Shown here: positions 13,801-23,152 of the stretch, one piece after another | Position numbering within the stretch: the stretch's first letter is position 1 | Layout: each line of letters begins with the position of its first letter | Source of the DNA: Sugiyamaella lignohabitans | Lineage: Eukaryota; Ascomycota; Dipodascomycetes; Dipodascales; Trichomonascaceae | Direction of reading: 5' to 3' | DNA length: 64,000 nucleotides | Assembly (NCBI RefSeq): GCF_001640025.1 | Contig: NC_031674.1 | Span: 1,302,001-1,366,000, forward strand | The notes under the pieces: model-generated | What the model was told of the DNA's origin: nothing | Database searches by the model: none | The model's input: only the letters and a program-made list of their open reading frames with translations | Made by a program: the position numbers and the translations under genes

Positions 13801-14816
13801 TAGTACCGTCAACCCGGTGATCTGAGTGTCCATTTGTATCATTACTGGTTCTTGGTACTGAGTTAAGATCAAAATTGCCAAGCCCCTCAACCAGTGAGCC
13901 ACTATTTACATGATCTATGGCATGCCCATTAGAATGGACATGTCCATTTGTGTACTGGTTCATGTGTCGACTGGCATCATTCACACCTCCATCATGCCCA
14001 TGTCTATCCAAAACTCCAAGATCCGAACCATTACTGTGTGAATGTCCGTTACTCCACTTCTCACCCTTCCCAACATCTTCGTTCTCAGGCAAGTGATTGT
14101 AGTCTACAGAATGCGATCCTGAGTCACTACTCTTAGTTCGAGGACGAAAGACGAAGACACCCGCTTTCTTGCCAACCTTGGCCCTCATGTCTAAATAATG
14201 CTCGACATCTGCGACATCAGCGTCGTTCCTGACAATCTGCTGCAGCTGAATGAATGTAGTATAGAATTCCGACGACTTCCTTGCGACGAACTTGTCATAT
14301 CCTTGATGATTTGGAATTGAATTGAAAAGTAAATGATGGCAATGACAGTAGTCAATATAAGCAGCCTCAGCCAGCCCCCGAGGGAGCTTTTCTCGGTACT
14401 AAACACACCTGTTAGTCATGCACATTGCCACAGAGAACATGCCTCCGGCGGCTGGGGCTCCGCCCCAGACCCTGGTTGCTCCTCTCGCTGCGCTCGAGTC
14501 GTTACTGCCACGATCCCAGCCAACTCCTGCGAAGCAGGAGCAACCAGGGTCTGGGGCGGAGCCCCAGCGGCCGGAGGCACACAGACCACCTCGAGCACCT
14601 GCTCCATTAATATGTGACCAGCAGTGAAATCAACGAGTGAAACCGTGGTAGAAGAGTCTAAGAGCTCAGTGGTCAGTCTATCCGACTTACCGATTCAAAG
14701 TATCCAAGAGCATTGTTGACCATATCCTTGACAGAATCGTTCGCTACGAGAGTGTTCTCGGCAAGCGCACGGAGCTCGCTTGCCGTCCGGTAATGACTCG
14801 TCGGTTTAGTGACCAT
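10853..14816 (-). CDS. DOA4: Doa4/Ubp5-type ubiquitin-specific protease with rhodanese domain
   Basis: Deubiquitinase that recovers ubiquitin from cargo at endosomes before multivesicular-body sorting. Exons are 14816..14691 and 14398..10853, giving 1223 residues. Exon 1 encodes 42 residues from MVTKPTSHYR and joins in phase through a GTAAGT donor to YREKLPRGLAEAAYIDY, restoring a helical MIT/USP8-type N-terminus; without it the protein would start mid-helix at an internal Met. Next come a Ser/Pro/Asn-rich linker, a rhodanese-like domain (VLDIRDRASFDNGHI), a long Gln/Pro/Tyr-rich linker, and the USP domain of about 365 residues. The catalytic Cys box is GLKNLGNTCYMN (Cys near 869), the His box is GGHYTSFVNKG (His near 1177), and two CxxC pairs form the zinc ribbon. 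The 292-bp intron holds a GC-rich foldback element. In this intron a CTAACAG next to the branch point is passed over for TTTAG 10 nt on. DOA4 versus UBP5 cannot be decided here. Confidence 0.93.
14441..14578 (+). repeat. GC-rich foldback element, full copy 1 (inside the DOA4 intron)
   Basis: A 138-bp inverted-repeat unit that begins GCCTCCGGCGGCTGGGGCTC and ends with its reverse complement (GCCCCAGCGGCCGGAGGC). Inside are the left hairpin CTCTCGCTGCGCTCGAG, an AT-richer spacer, and the right hairpin CTCCTGCGAAGCAGGAG. It is far more GC-rich than its surroundings and encodes no protein. It lies wholly within the DOA4 intron (14399..14690), so it is removed on splicing. No clear target-site duplication is visible. 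Confidence 0.9.
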
Positions 14817-15046
14817 GGACAGCTGATACTAGCATTCGCACATCTGTTGGTGTAGGGTCGAAACCAGGTCGTGGATGTGTGATTATGTGATGAAGAAGTG
14901 GCCTTGCCAACTGGACGAATATCAAACCGTATCGGTATGTACGTTGAGGCTATGTATGTGGAGAACTATTAGTATCTGCATATTAGGTTGTAATAACCGT
15001 AACCTGATGGCTGCTAGCGCCGTGCGCATGCAGGGTCCGAGGAGTA

Positions 15047-15180
15047 CCTCCGGCGGCTGGGGCTTAACCGCAGACCCTGGTAACTCCTCTCGCTTCGCTC
15101 GAGTCGTTTCGTCGACGGTCCGGATCTTCTGCGAAGCAGGAGCAACCAGGGTCTGGGGCGGAGCCCCAGCCGCCGGAGGC
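15047..15180 (+). repeat. GC-rich foldback element, full copy 2 (3' of LCB2)
   Basis: A 134-bp copy with the same order: terminal arm, left hairpin (CTCTCGCTTCGCTCGAG), spacer, right hairpin (CTTCTGCGAAGCAGGAG), terminal arm. The left arm has decayed: its CTGGGGCTCCGCCCCAG stem reads CTGGGGCTTAACCGCAG, while the right arm is intact. It ends 76 bp beyond the LCB2 stop codon and lies upstream of DOA4. Confidence 0.88.
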
Positions 15181-15255
15181 AGACCCCCGTTTGGGTGTAA
15201 AATTAGGTCTATTAGGATTAGATATCTGGGTATACAGGGAGAGAAGGATATGAGA

Positions 15256-17046
15256 TTACTCCCAGTCAGTTTTGCGACAGTCATCGACGAGTGTAGGAAG
15301 GAAGTCGTCGAGCTGTTCTCGTCTTAGTTGGCCGGTTTTCTCGTCTATTTCCTGGCTCATTTTGAGGTTGAGGTCTTCGCCGACCTCGGCAGTTGCTCGC
15401 AAAAGTCTGTCGAGATCGGATTTGGTGAGTGCTGACGACACACAGTATCGCACTCTACTCGAGGTCAGGGGTGTTGCAGGGTATCCAACTACTACGACTG
15501 CGATCTTTTGACGTAGCATGGCTCGTGAGAATGCTGGCATCTTCGACGGTTGGTACAGCATAACAGGAATGATTGGACTGTCTGGGGCTCCATATACAAT
15601 GAATCCGAGCTTCTTGAGTCCGAGGCGGAGATACCTAGAGTTGAATGATAGTCTTTGAAGACGCTCGGTGCCCTCTCCAGGATTGATTTTATTGGCAATA
15701 GTCAGCAGAGACGACTGGATTTGCGCCAGAACTGGTGGAGTGACTGCCTCGGCATAACAGTTGGCCATGTTATGAATCTTCAACCGGTCAATAACACCTC
15801 TGTCAGCAGCAATATATCCACCAGTAGCACCGAAACTCTTGGTCAGGGTGCCCATGAGAATATCAACACTGGCAGGAGACACGTTGAAGAAATCACACAC
15901 ACCTCTTCCAGTGGGTCCCATGGCTCCAATAGAGTGAGCCTCGTCCACAAACAGGTAAATCTTGTACTTTTCTCTTAATTCTATCAGTTTAGGCAGATTG
16001 CACATGGTTCCCTCCATACTGTACAAACCTTCAACAACAATGAGAATCTTCTTCCAAGGACGATGTGTTCTTGGTTGACCCTGACTGATCTGTTCACGAA
16101 TCAGCTGCTCTAAATCGTCCATATCATTGTGCTTGAAAATCTTGATAACCGCTCCTGAAACACGGACTCCGAATCTGATAGACGCGTGGTTTAGTTCGTC
16201 GGAAATGACGAGACAATGCTTATCAACGAGATTAGAAAAAATATTCGCATTAGTGGCATAACCCATAGAACATAACATGGCAGATTCTTTGCCAACAAAC
16301 TCGGCCACAATCTGCTCGGTCTCATAATGCATATCCAAAGTACCACCAGCAGCACGAGGGGCTCCAGCAATAATGCCATTTTCGAGAATCGCCTTCTCCG
16401 CAGCATCGGTACACTGGCCGACAGATTGGGCAAATCCCAGATAGTTGTATGAAGAGAGGTTTAAGCATTGGCTGGTCGTTCCTGGATAGTTGAATGTACT
16501 GTAGTCCTCGGAAGTAGGCTCTCTATCTAGTATAGTGATGAATCGGCCTGGAACGCCAGTGGTAGGACGTGCAAAACAATCATTCAATCGCGACTTCAAT
16601 CGACGGGTGTAGAAACTGTCGAAATCACTCATTAATGGAGCGTATCCGTTCTTGGGACGGAGTGCTTTACTGTATCCACTGGCAGACTTACTGCTAATGA
16701 GATGCTTGGACCAGAAGTCGCGAATGTGTCCAATAATAATGAGGATTAGATAACTGATGTATGTTCCTAGAAAAACATGATATTTCGGAAGGTCTTCTTC
16801 ATGCGGACGTAACTCCTCTTTGCTAGGAGGCTGTTGTGCGTATAAATGGTCGGTACTTTCTAGCACACCAAACTCTAGGGGGTCTAGAGCTGTGTGGCTA
16901 TGGCTCGTGCCATTGTTCTCTTTGCTCAGTGCAACAGCATCTTTCTTAACACCAGTATTGCCGGTAGTTGTACTGGCGCCGGTCTTAGCACGAGCCGTTG
17001 CGGCCCTGGTCGACTGTCTGGTGACTCTAGTAGTAGCTTCAGTCAT
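15256..17046 (-). CDS. LCB2: Serine palmitoyltransferase catalytic subunit Lcb2
   Basis: Condenses serine with palmitoyl-CoA to 3-ketodihydrosphingosine, the first step of sphingolipid synthesis, at the ER with Lcb1. The 596-residue protein is slightly longer than the usual 560 because of an Ala/Thr-rich N-terminal tail of about 60 residues. A membrane segment lies at about 91-106 (VFLGTYISYLILIIIG). The PLP aminotransferase fold follows: glycine-rich GAPRAAGGT, the DELNHASIR stretch, FVDEAHSIG, and the PLP-lysine motif GTLTKSFGATGG with Lys near residue 403. This lysine context separates Lcb2 from the inactive Lcb1 subunit and from aminolevulinate synthase. Intronless. A foldback element lies just past its 3' end. 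Confidence 0.95.
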   Translation of the reverse strand: MTEATTRVTRQSTRAATARAKTGASTTTGNTGVKKDAVALSKENNGTSHSHTALDPLEFGVLESTDHLYAQQPPSKEELRPHEEDLPKYHVFLGTYISYLILIIIGHIRDFWSKHLISSKSASGYSKALRPKNGYAPLMSDFDSFYTRRLKSRLNDCFARPTTGVPGRFITILDREPTSEDYSTFNYPGTTSQCLNLSSYNYLGFAQSVGQCTDAAEKAILENGIIAGAPRAAGGTLDMHYETEQIVAEFVGKESAMLCSMGYATNANIFSNLVDKHCLVISDELNHASIRFGVRVSGAVIKIFKHNDMDDLEQLIREQISQGQPRTHRPWKKILIVVEGLYSMEGTMCNLPKLIELREKYKIYLFVDEAHSIGAMGPTGRGVCDFFNVSPASVDILMGTLTKSFGATGGYIAADRGVIDRLKIHNMANCYAEAVTPPVLAQIQSSLLTIANKINPGEGTERLQRLSFNSRYLRLGLKKLGFIVYGAPDSPIIPVMLYQPSKMPAFSRAMLRQKIAVVVVGYPATPLTSSRVRYCVSSALTKSDLDRLLRATAEVGEDLNLKMSQEIDEKTGQLRREQLDDFLPTLVDDCRKTDWE

Positions 17047-17905
17047 TTTTGAAAACTCGTATTGAAAACGAATGTGAAGGATGCGAGTGAATAGAACCGG
17101 ATTACGACTGAAATGAATCAGAGATACGAATAAAAATATCGAATGGAATCAACTGACGTTTGGTTGTGGAATCTGCTATGGAACACACGTATCGATGAAG
17201 AATCAACCGTGAAAACCCAACTGAACCATCAACTGAAAAACCAACTGACAATTTAAATATCGAATCAGATCAAGCAATCAAAGAAAGAAGTGAACTCCAC
17301 TTTCAACTTTTATGCCACTTTTTCTCAGACTCAAACGAATACCCAGATTTGGACTACTGATACACACCGTCTAAATCAGGCCAAAAGTCTATCGTGAAAT
17401 ATAGAAATCCAAACAATCAATAAAACTTCTTTGAGTCGAAAATGCGAATGCCACAACAAAACTGCTATCAATGACAAACGAGTCTGATGGATCAGAACCC
17501 AATGTCAGCGTTTGTCAATGGTAAATGTCTCAAGTCGGACCAAACTGAATCCCGATAACTCCGAGTTAATGCGACCAAATCAAACGGGTCTGAGGCCGTT
17601 ATACAAACTAATTAAGCAAACACTCAGTATACAACAACCAATCAAACCAATAAATCCAGAAAATCACTTTAAACCCCAAGGTTAACAAGTTTTTTCTGCA
17701 ATGAAAAGTTCGACCCCTAGCTACTGCTCACGCCAATGCTCACACGAGTGTCGATTGTCGCTTGTCTCTTTTTGGTGCGCTCTGAAATATCTCTCCCACC
17801 TCAACCCTTCTTTTTTCGGCTGCCCGTGACGCGCCAGATCTGCCGCTCCCCCTGGCTCAACACCCGCGCTGACAGGGTAACTGAGTTGACTGTCGTAGCC
17901 GGTAG

Positions 17906-17959
17906 GCCTCCGGCGGCTGGGGCTCCGTCCCAGACCCCGTGGCTCCTGCTTCGCAGGAG
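17906..17959 (-). repeat. Half copy of the GC-rich foldback element (right half, inverted)
   Basis: A 54-bp unit starting GCCTCCGGCGGCTGGGGCTC and ending in the hairpin CTCCTGCTTCGCAGGAG. This is exactly the reverse complement of the right half of the full element; the spacer and the left half are absent. One arm base differs (CCGTCCCAG for CCGCCCCAG). Confidence 0.85.
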
Positions 17960-18215
17960 TTTGCGAGAGTATTGAATTTGAGCTGGGTGATAAGATCCAG
18001 TCTATTTGGTTTTTGATTTGGCGTTTTTATTTAAATTGAAAGAATTTCTGGTTGTCAAAACTAACTGATATTTCTGCTAAGTCAGGGTAACTAAATGAAT
18101 CTCAGGGGTACTTTTTTAAATCTATCTCTAAATCTTAACTTATATTTTGATCTTTTCATTCATCGCAGTCAGAATTGTAATTATATTGTAGCTATGAGAC
18201 ACTACAGAGGTTAGA

Positions 18216-18362
18216 AGACCAGTATGTCGCTGTAATTGAGTTGCATGCGGTATACGGTCCAGCCAGAAGCGGATAGATCTCGCTGCTCATGGTCTGCAGG
18301 GGGTGACGGCTGGAGCGAAACGCAGTTCACCGAGCTGGCCCTGACGTAGAAGTCTCGATTTT
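18216..18362 (+). ncRNA. Candidate structured RNA ending in a T-run (identity unknown; weak SRP-like hints)
   Basis: A GC-richer island in AT-rich surroundings. AGAC and TATGTC at 18216-18228 can pair with GACGTA and GTCT at 18343-18355 around a 3x3 internal loop. Inside, CCAGC (18259-18263) pairs with GCTGG (18334-18338), and GGTGA (18302-18306) pairs with TCACC (18327-18331) around GAGCGAAACGCAG. TTTT follows at 18359-18362, as in a polymerase III terminator. The GCTGTAAT at 18229-18236 resembles the U-turn of the SRP RNA Alu domain, but about 147 nt is too short for a yeast SRP RNA and I see no convincing A or B box. Treat it as a structured-RNA candidate on the + strand. Confidence 0.3.
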
Positions 18363-19508
18363 AGCATCTGAAACCGATATAGCCCGGTATTTCGTTAAAC
18401 TGAATCTGAATCTGACGATGTGTACTAGTACATGGAGGTCGGACAAGATATTCGTCAAGAGAGAGATAATGAATACTTGGTAGTTTAACCGGAACAGTTG
18501 TATTTTCTTTTGTTTTAGAGAACATTATAGAGCCGGCTTTACTCGCTTTTCGAATCATCAAAGAGAGAACCAATAAATTTCGCATATTTCTAATCTCCAA
18601 AAAAAGTGCTAGTAAAAAAATCTATTTCTAGATTCCAGCTGATATAAACCTGTCAATTGGTCGACCAGAGACCAGATTTTTAGCGCAAGACAACCCTAAT
18701 GGGAGTTTTATCGTACATCATATGACAGTGTAAAATCTGAAAATGAAAGTAAAAAGTGTGATAAAGACTTGAAATCCAAAGGAACCAGTAACAATTTGAT
18801 GTAGCCTGGGTTCTCTTGCAGAGCCCTAACTATGCATGATCCTGTCAAGATCATCGATCGCCTCATGCAAGATTAACTGTCCAAAACGGTTCCCAAATAG
18901 GAGTGGATTTTCCTCGAAATATAGTTCTTCTCTGGAAATTTGGGACCTGTGCCAAACCACATGGCTATTTTCTCTCTGTTAGTTGCATATTTAGGTGTAT
19001 ACCCTCTCAGGCGGCCACTTGTCAAGTTTCTGCCTTATGCCCCCCACCCCCCGCCTGTAAGGCAGTCATGAAACTCAAAATACATACTTTCCATCTGATA
19101 ATAGGCAATAAGCACTGCCCCAACGCGACTGATCGAACTGTGATTGATGCTAGTTTGTGGAAGCATGTCTCCTTAGATATTGTCTTGGAGTGTTGATTCA
19201 CGACAATAGGGCAATGTCGTCCAGAAAATGGTCATCTGCATCCCAAGCAGAAGAATCATCATGAAGAAGATGCCGGTCCGAAATCCATCATGAACTGAAA
19301 ACTCCTGTAAGTAGCTAATAAAAAGGCCAGACTGCTGATAACCACGGAAGTATTTTCTATGAAGAATCAATATGACATGTTTTAGGAACCTTTCTACCTG
19401 AATCAGATTCAGGGTCTATTTTCAATTTAATCACGTGATACCGATACTGAGAAATCTCTAGATCAACATGCTCTTGGTGAAAAATCAAGATAATGTCGAA
19501 TTGACGAT

Positions 19509-21953
19509 ATGATTGAGAAGCTTGCAACTAATGGAGCTGATCCGTCTTTGATTGCTGAACTTGAGTGGGCAGCTACTCAAGATTCAAAGGCTGGAAAGGC
19601 ACGGAAGTCCGAGCACCAGATCTGGGACCGACCAGATATCAGACTGACCGGTTGGAAATTCAACGAGTGGGACTATGGCAAGGAGAAGATTCAACTACCA
19701 ATTAATGCTAGAGGATTATTCTCCCTCGGAGATAAGGTAGTTGTCAGAGGATACGATAAATTCTTTAATATTGATGAAGTTGCTACCACTTCATGGAAAT
19801 GGATCGAGAATAACACACAGGGTCCTTACTACCTGACTTTGAAAGAAAACGGATGTATAGTATTTTTGTCAGGACTAGAAGATGGTACTTTGATAGTCAC
19901 AAGCAAGCACTCTACTGGTCCTCGTGAAGATAGTCCTAACGAAACAAACCATTCGTGGGTCGCCAGGAAGTGGGTTGACAGTCATCTTTCCAGGGTTGGT
20001 AAGACCAGACAGGAACTGGCAAATGAGCTATATGAGCTTGATGCTACGGCGGTAGGAGAGTTGTGTGACGATTCGTTTGAGGAGCACATTTTGCCCTATA
20101 CCAATGATAAGGCTGGTATATATCTACATGGCCTAAATGCCAACACTCGCAAATTCATCACTTATCCGTTTCAAGTGGTTGACGAGCTCAGTGAGAAGTA
20201 TGGTTTTATCAAGACAAAATATCTGGTAAAAAATGATGTCACAACGCTGAAAGAGTTTTTACATGAGTGTTCAGAGACAGGATCCTGGGAAAATGACGAT
20301 ATTGAAGGGTTTGTGGTGCGCTGTAAAAAGAATACTGGTGACGATTTTTTCTTCAAGTATAAATTTGAAGAGCCTTATCTCATGTATCGAGATTGGAGAG
20401 AAGTCACTAAGGCATACATTAAATCACCGGACACCGCAGTTGCATCAATTAAGAGAAACAAGCCACTTACGCTTGAATATCTCAAATTTATAAAACCAAT
20501 TCTAGATAATGATCCAGTAGCAGCGGCCAACTTCTTGAAAAATCATGGTATTATTGCCCTACGAGAGAAATTTCTCCAATCCAAAGGACAGAGTGGCATG
20601 GAGCTTGCAAAATTGCAGGAAGACGCTGCTGCGAATAGTACAAATGGTATACCTGCTGCTGATATTAAGTACGCTCTGATCCCAGCAGCCACGATTGGTT
20701 GTGGTAAAACGACATTGGCTCTTGCGCTGACTCACCTCACTGGCTGGGGCTTAGTTCAAAATGACAACTACTTCATGAAAGGAGCAAAAGTCAGGCTGGT
20801 GACAGATGCCTGTGAAGGATTCAAAACTCATAATGTCATGTTCATAGATAGAAACAATCACATGGTCCGCGAGCGTCGGCAAATCATGGAAGACTTGTTG
20901 GCGAAATCTTTAGACGAAATTAGATTTATTTGTCTTAACTTCTTGCCCAACGGAGCTTCAGAGAGCATTTTCAGGTTTACACGGGATAGAGTTTCCAACA
21001 GAGGAGACAACCACCAAACAATCACCGGTCTCAGTAGCCAGAAGGTTGATGGAATCATGAGAGGATTCGTCAACCGATTTCAGAGGGTCAACCCATCTCA
21101 AGCCCCTGATAATTGGTTCCATGAGATTATCAACCTTGACGTTCCAAGTGGAACAAAGGAGAACTTAAAAAGAGTATTGCATGTTTTGAAGGAGAAGTAT
21201 GCTCTCGTTGGCGACTTCAGCGAGCAGCAGATAGATGAGGCTCTCTCATTTGCATTAGAATATAAAGCCGAGAAAGAACCAGTAAAAGTAAAGGGAAAGA
21301 ATCCCAAACAGGAAAAGACCAAAAATACGGGAGATGCAAAGAAGAAAGAAGAGAAACCTGTTGAGCCAGTGTCTCCAGCAGAGCCTGCACCTCCACTTCC
21401 TCTCCAGCGGATGTATTATAGTCTGCTTCTGGATGCGAACAAAGAGTTTATGATACAACTGATTGACAGCTTCTTTGCAGCTAATCCACAAGTCAACGAT
21501 AGCTACTGGAAACATCTCAAGGAGTCGATGAGGGTACAGAACAGTTTCCACGTAACCCTGGTTCATCGCGACGCCCAAGACAATGCTGAGAAGAAGGACT
21601 GTTTCGCCAAACTAGACGAAATCACTGACAAAAGCAGTATCCCCATACCTGCCGAAGGCGATCCTGTCCACTTAAGGATTCCCGACGTCTCAAGTCCCAT
21701 CCGTATCCTTTCCCTATGTCACGATGACGCTGCCATGGCATTAAAAGTAGAAGTAGCATCTCCAGAGATCCCATTTGCCAACGGCACTGCTCATATCACC
21801 ATTGGAACCAGCTTAGGCATCCCAGCTTTTCGATCTCTGGAAATGCTGGCAGCACCCACTTCACAAAGTCATCCCTGGAACGTCCAACCGGCCGAGCTCT
21901 CGAGCTACCTTGACTTGTTCCTCGGCCACGAAAAGCCAACTAGTACCACCTAG
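19509..21953 (+). CDS. TRL1: Fungal tRNA ligase Trl1 (ligase, kinase and cyclic phosphodiesterase)
   Basis: Joins tRNA halves after intron removal and ligates HAC1 mRNA in the unfolded protein response. The 814 residues match the family length (about 827). The N-terminal adenylyltransferase carries LKENGCIVF, with the nucleotidyl lysine near residue 112. The central polynucleotide kinase has the P-loop ATIGCGKTT. A Lys-rich linker (KVKGKNPKQEKTKN) precedes the C-terminal phosphodiesterase with its two HxT motifs (FHVTLVH and AHITIG). The start at 19509 is the first Met before the conserved N-terminal region; no intron is seen. It converges on ARG3 with a foldback element filling the gap. The tRNA-Cys gene in this same window has an intron and would be a substrate. 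Confidence 0.95.
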   Translation: MIEKLATNGADPSLIAELEWAATQDSKAGKARKSEHQIWDRPDIRLTGWKFNEWDYGKEKIQLPINARGLFSLGDKVVVRGYDKFFNIDEVATTSWKWIENNTQGPYYLTLKENGCIVFLSGLEDGTLIVTSKHSTGPREDSPNETNHSWVARKWVDSHLSRVGKTRQELANELYELDATAVGELCDDSFEEHILPYTNDKAGIYLHGLNANTRKFITYPFQVVDELSEKYGFIKTKYLVKNDVTTLKEFLHECSETGSWENDDIEGFVVRCKKNTGDDFFFKYKFEEPYLMYRDWREVTKAYIKSPDTAVASIKRNKPLTLEYLKFIKPILDNDPVAAANFLKNHGIIALREKFLQSKGQSGMELAKLQEDAAANSTNGIPAADIKYALIPAATIGCGKTTLALALTHLTGWGLVQNDNYFMKGAKVRLVTDACEGFKTHNVMFIDRNNHMVRERRQIMEDLLAKSLDEIRFICLNFLPNGASESIFRFTRDRVSNRGDNHQTITGLSSQKVDGIMRGFVNRFQRVNPSQAPDNWFHEIINLDVPSGTKENLKRVLHVLKEKYALVGDFSEQQIDEALSFALEYKAEKEPVKVKGKNPKQEKTKNTGDAKKKEEKPVEPVSPAEPAPPLPLQRMYYSLLLDANKEFMIQLIDSFFAANPQVNDSYWKHLKESMRVQNSFHVTLVHRDAQDNAEKKDCFAKLDEITDKSSIPIPAEGDPVHLRIPDVSSPIRILSLCHDDAAMALKVEVASPEIPFANGTAHITIGTSLGIPAFRSLEMLAAPTSQSHPWNVQPAELSSYLDLFLGHEKPTSTT

Positions 21954-21989
21954 AAAGAATAGAGACCCACATCTTCCTTGTACAGACCT

Positions 21990-22125
21990 GCCTCCGGCGG
22001 CTGGGGCTCCGCCCCAGACCCCGTGGCTCCTCTCGCTCCGCTCGAGTCGTTACGTCGGGGTACCAGTGTTTCTCCTGCGAAGCAGGAGCAACGGGGTCTG
22101 GGGCGGAGCCCCAGCCGCCGGAGGC
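21990..22125 (+). repeat. GC-rich foldback element, full copy 3 (between convergent TRL1 and ARG3)
   Basis: A 136-bp copy with nearly perfect arms (GCCTCCGGCGGCTGGGGCTC at the left, its complement at the right), left hairpin CTCTCGCTCCGCTCGAG, right hairpin CTCCTGCGAAGCAGGAG, and a 25-nt spacer between them. It fills most of the 245 bp between the two stop codons, 37 bp from the TRL1 stop and 74 bp from the ARG3 stop. Either strand's transcript could fold into strong GC hairpins here. Confidence 0.92.
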
Positions 22126-22198
22126 ACAGTGCCCCAGTAAGAGATTCTAGGACATAAATAAGCATTACAAATAATATATACAGGTTATAGGAGAGCGT

Positions 22199-23152
22199 TT
22201 ACTGGATGAGCTTACCCTTGTTGACGACGAATCCCTCGAGACATGCAATGGCGGAGTAGAGTCTGTTTTCGGCCTCCTCGAAGACGAGAGAGCGGTCGGA
22301 GTAGAAGATCTCGTCGTTGACCTCTTCTTGCTTACGGGGGAGACAATGCATGAACTTCCAGTTCTCTTTGGCACCACCTTGGGCAGCCATTTCCTGGGTG
22401 ACCTGGTAGCCGGCGAACTGTTTGAGACGGAGCTGCTTCTCTTCCTCTTGACCCATGGAAATCCAGGTATCGGTAACAATGACATCAGCGTTTTTGACAG
22501 CCTCCAGGGGATCGGTGGTGGTAGAGAGGGTAGCACCAGTCTCAGCACCGGCCTTAGAAACTAAGTCAATGATATCTTGGCTGACAGGGTAGGCCTTGGG
22601 AGTGGCAGCAGAGATGTTGATGCCCAATTTCACACAAGCAAGTGCTAGATCGTGGAGAACATTGTTAGCGTCACCAACCCAGGCGACCTTGAGTCCATTG
22701 ACTTCGCCAAAGCTCTCTTTAATCGTGATCATATCAGCAACAGCTTGCAATGGGTGGTAGGTGTCACAAAGGGCATTGATAACTGGAACACGAGAAGCGG
22801 CAGCAAGACCTTGAATATCCGAATGAGGACCAACACGGGCAACAATACACGAAGTCATGGACGAGATAACCTTGGCAGAATCATACAGAGTCTCGTTAAC
22901 TCCCAATTGAATATCGTCCTTACCAAGGAACATTGGGTGTCCTCCCAAATACTTGACAGCACCTTCAGTGGAAATACGGGTACGAGTAGAACGCTTGTTA
23001 AAAAGCATAGCAACTACCTGGCCAGCCAGAGGAGTAGCGGGATTATACACGCCCTTGCGGACATTGGCCTTGTGGTGAATGGCACGATTGACGAGATACG
23101 ACAATTCCGAGCTCGAGATATCAGCAATGCTTGTGAAGTGACGAGGAGACAT
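22199..23152 (-). CDS. ARG3: Ornithine carbamoyltransferase
   Basis: Converts ornithine and carbamoyl phosphate to citrulline in arginine synthesis. The 317-residue protein has the carbamoyl-phosphate motif KRSTRTR (near residue 55), the FLGKDDIQLG segment, the HPLQAVADM stretch and the ornithine-side HCLPRK motif. It begins MSPRHFTSIADIS, directly at the conserved domain with no presequence, which suggests a cytosolic enzyme as in Saccharomyces; an upstream exon encoding a leader cannot be excluded. Intronless. The promoter has a TATA box and Gcn4-like sites. Confidence 0.95.
   Translation of the reverse strand: MSPRHFTSIADISSSELSYLVNRAIHHKANVRKGVYNPATPLAGQVVAMLFNKRSTRTRISTEGAVKYLGGHPMFLGKDDIQLGVNETLYDSAKVISSMTSCIVARVGPHSDIQGLAAASRVPVINALCDTYHPLQAVADMITIKESFGEVNGLKVAWVGDANNVLHDLALACVKLGINISAATPKAYPVSQDIIDLVSKAGAETGATLSTTTDPLEAVKNADVIVTDTWISMGQEEEKQLRLKQFAGYQVTQEMAAQGGAKENWKFMHCLPRKQEEVNDEIFYSDRSLVFEEAENRLYSAIACLEGFVVNKGKLIQ

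Larger units (their letters stand above)
17047..19508. other. Long intergenic region between divergent LCB2 and TRL1
   Basis: About 2.4 kb with no convincing protein gene. It holds the LCB2 promoter at its left end, a half copy of the foldback element (17906..17959), a candidate structured RNA (18216..18362), a C-run near 19040, and the TRL1 promoter with a CACGTGAT at about 19433. A 79-codon minus-strand frame (18361..18600) has no recognisable similarity. Confidence 0.5.

Noticed and set aside
18216..18362. Firm SRP RNA assignment
   Set aside because: Only the GCTGTAAT motif and a general stem pattern fit; the length is too short, so it is kept as an unassigned candidate.
18361..18600. 79-codon minus-strand frame (MEIRNMRNLLVLSLMIRK...)
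   Set aside because: No recognised family, no clear promoter or splice signals, and it abuts the T-run of the candidate RNA. Possible but unsupported.
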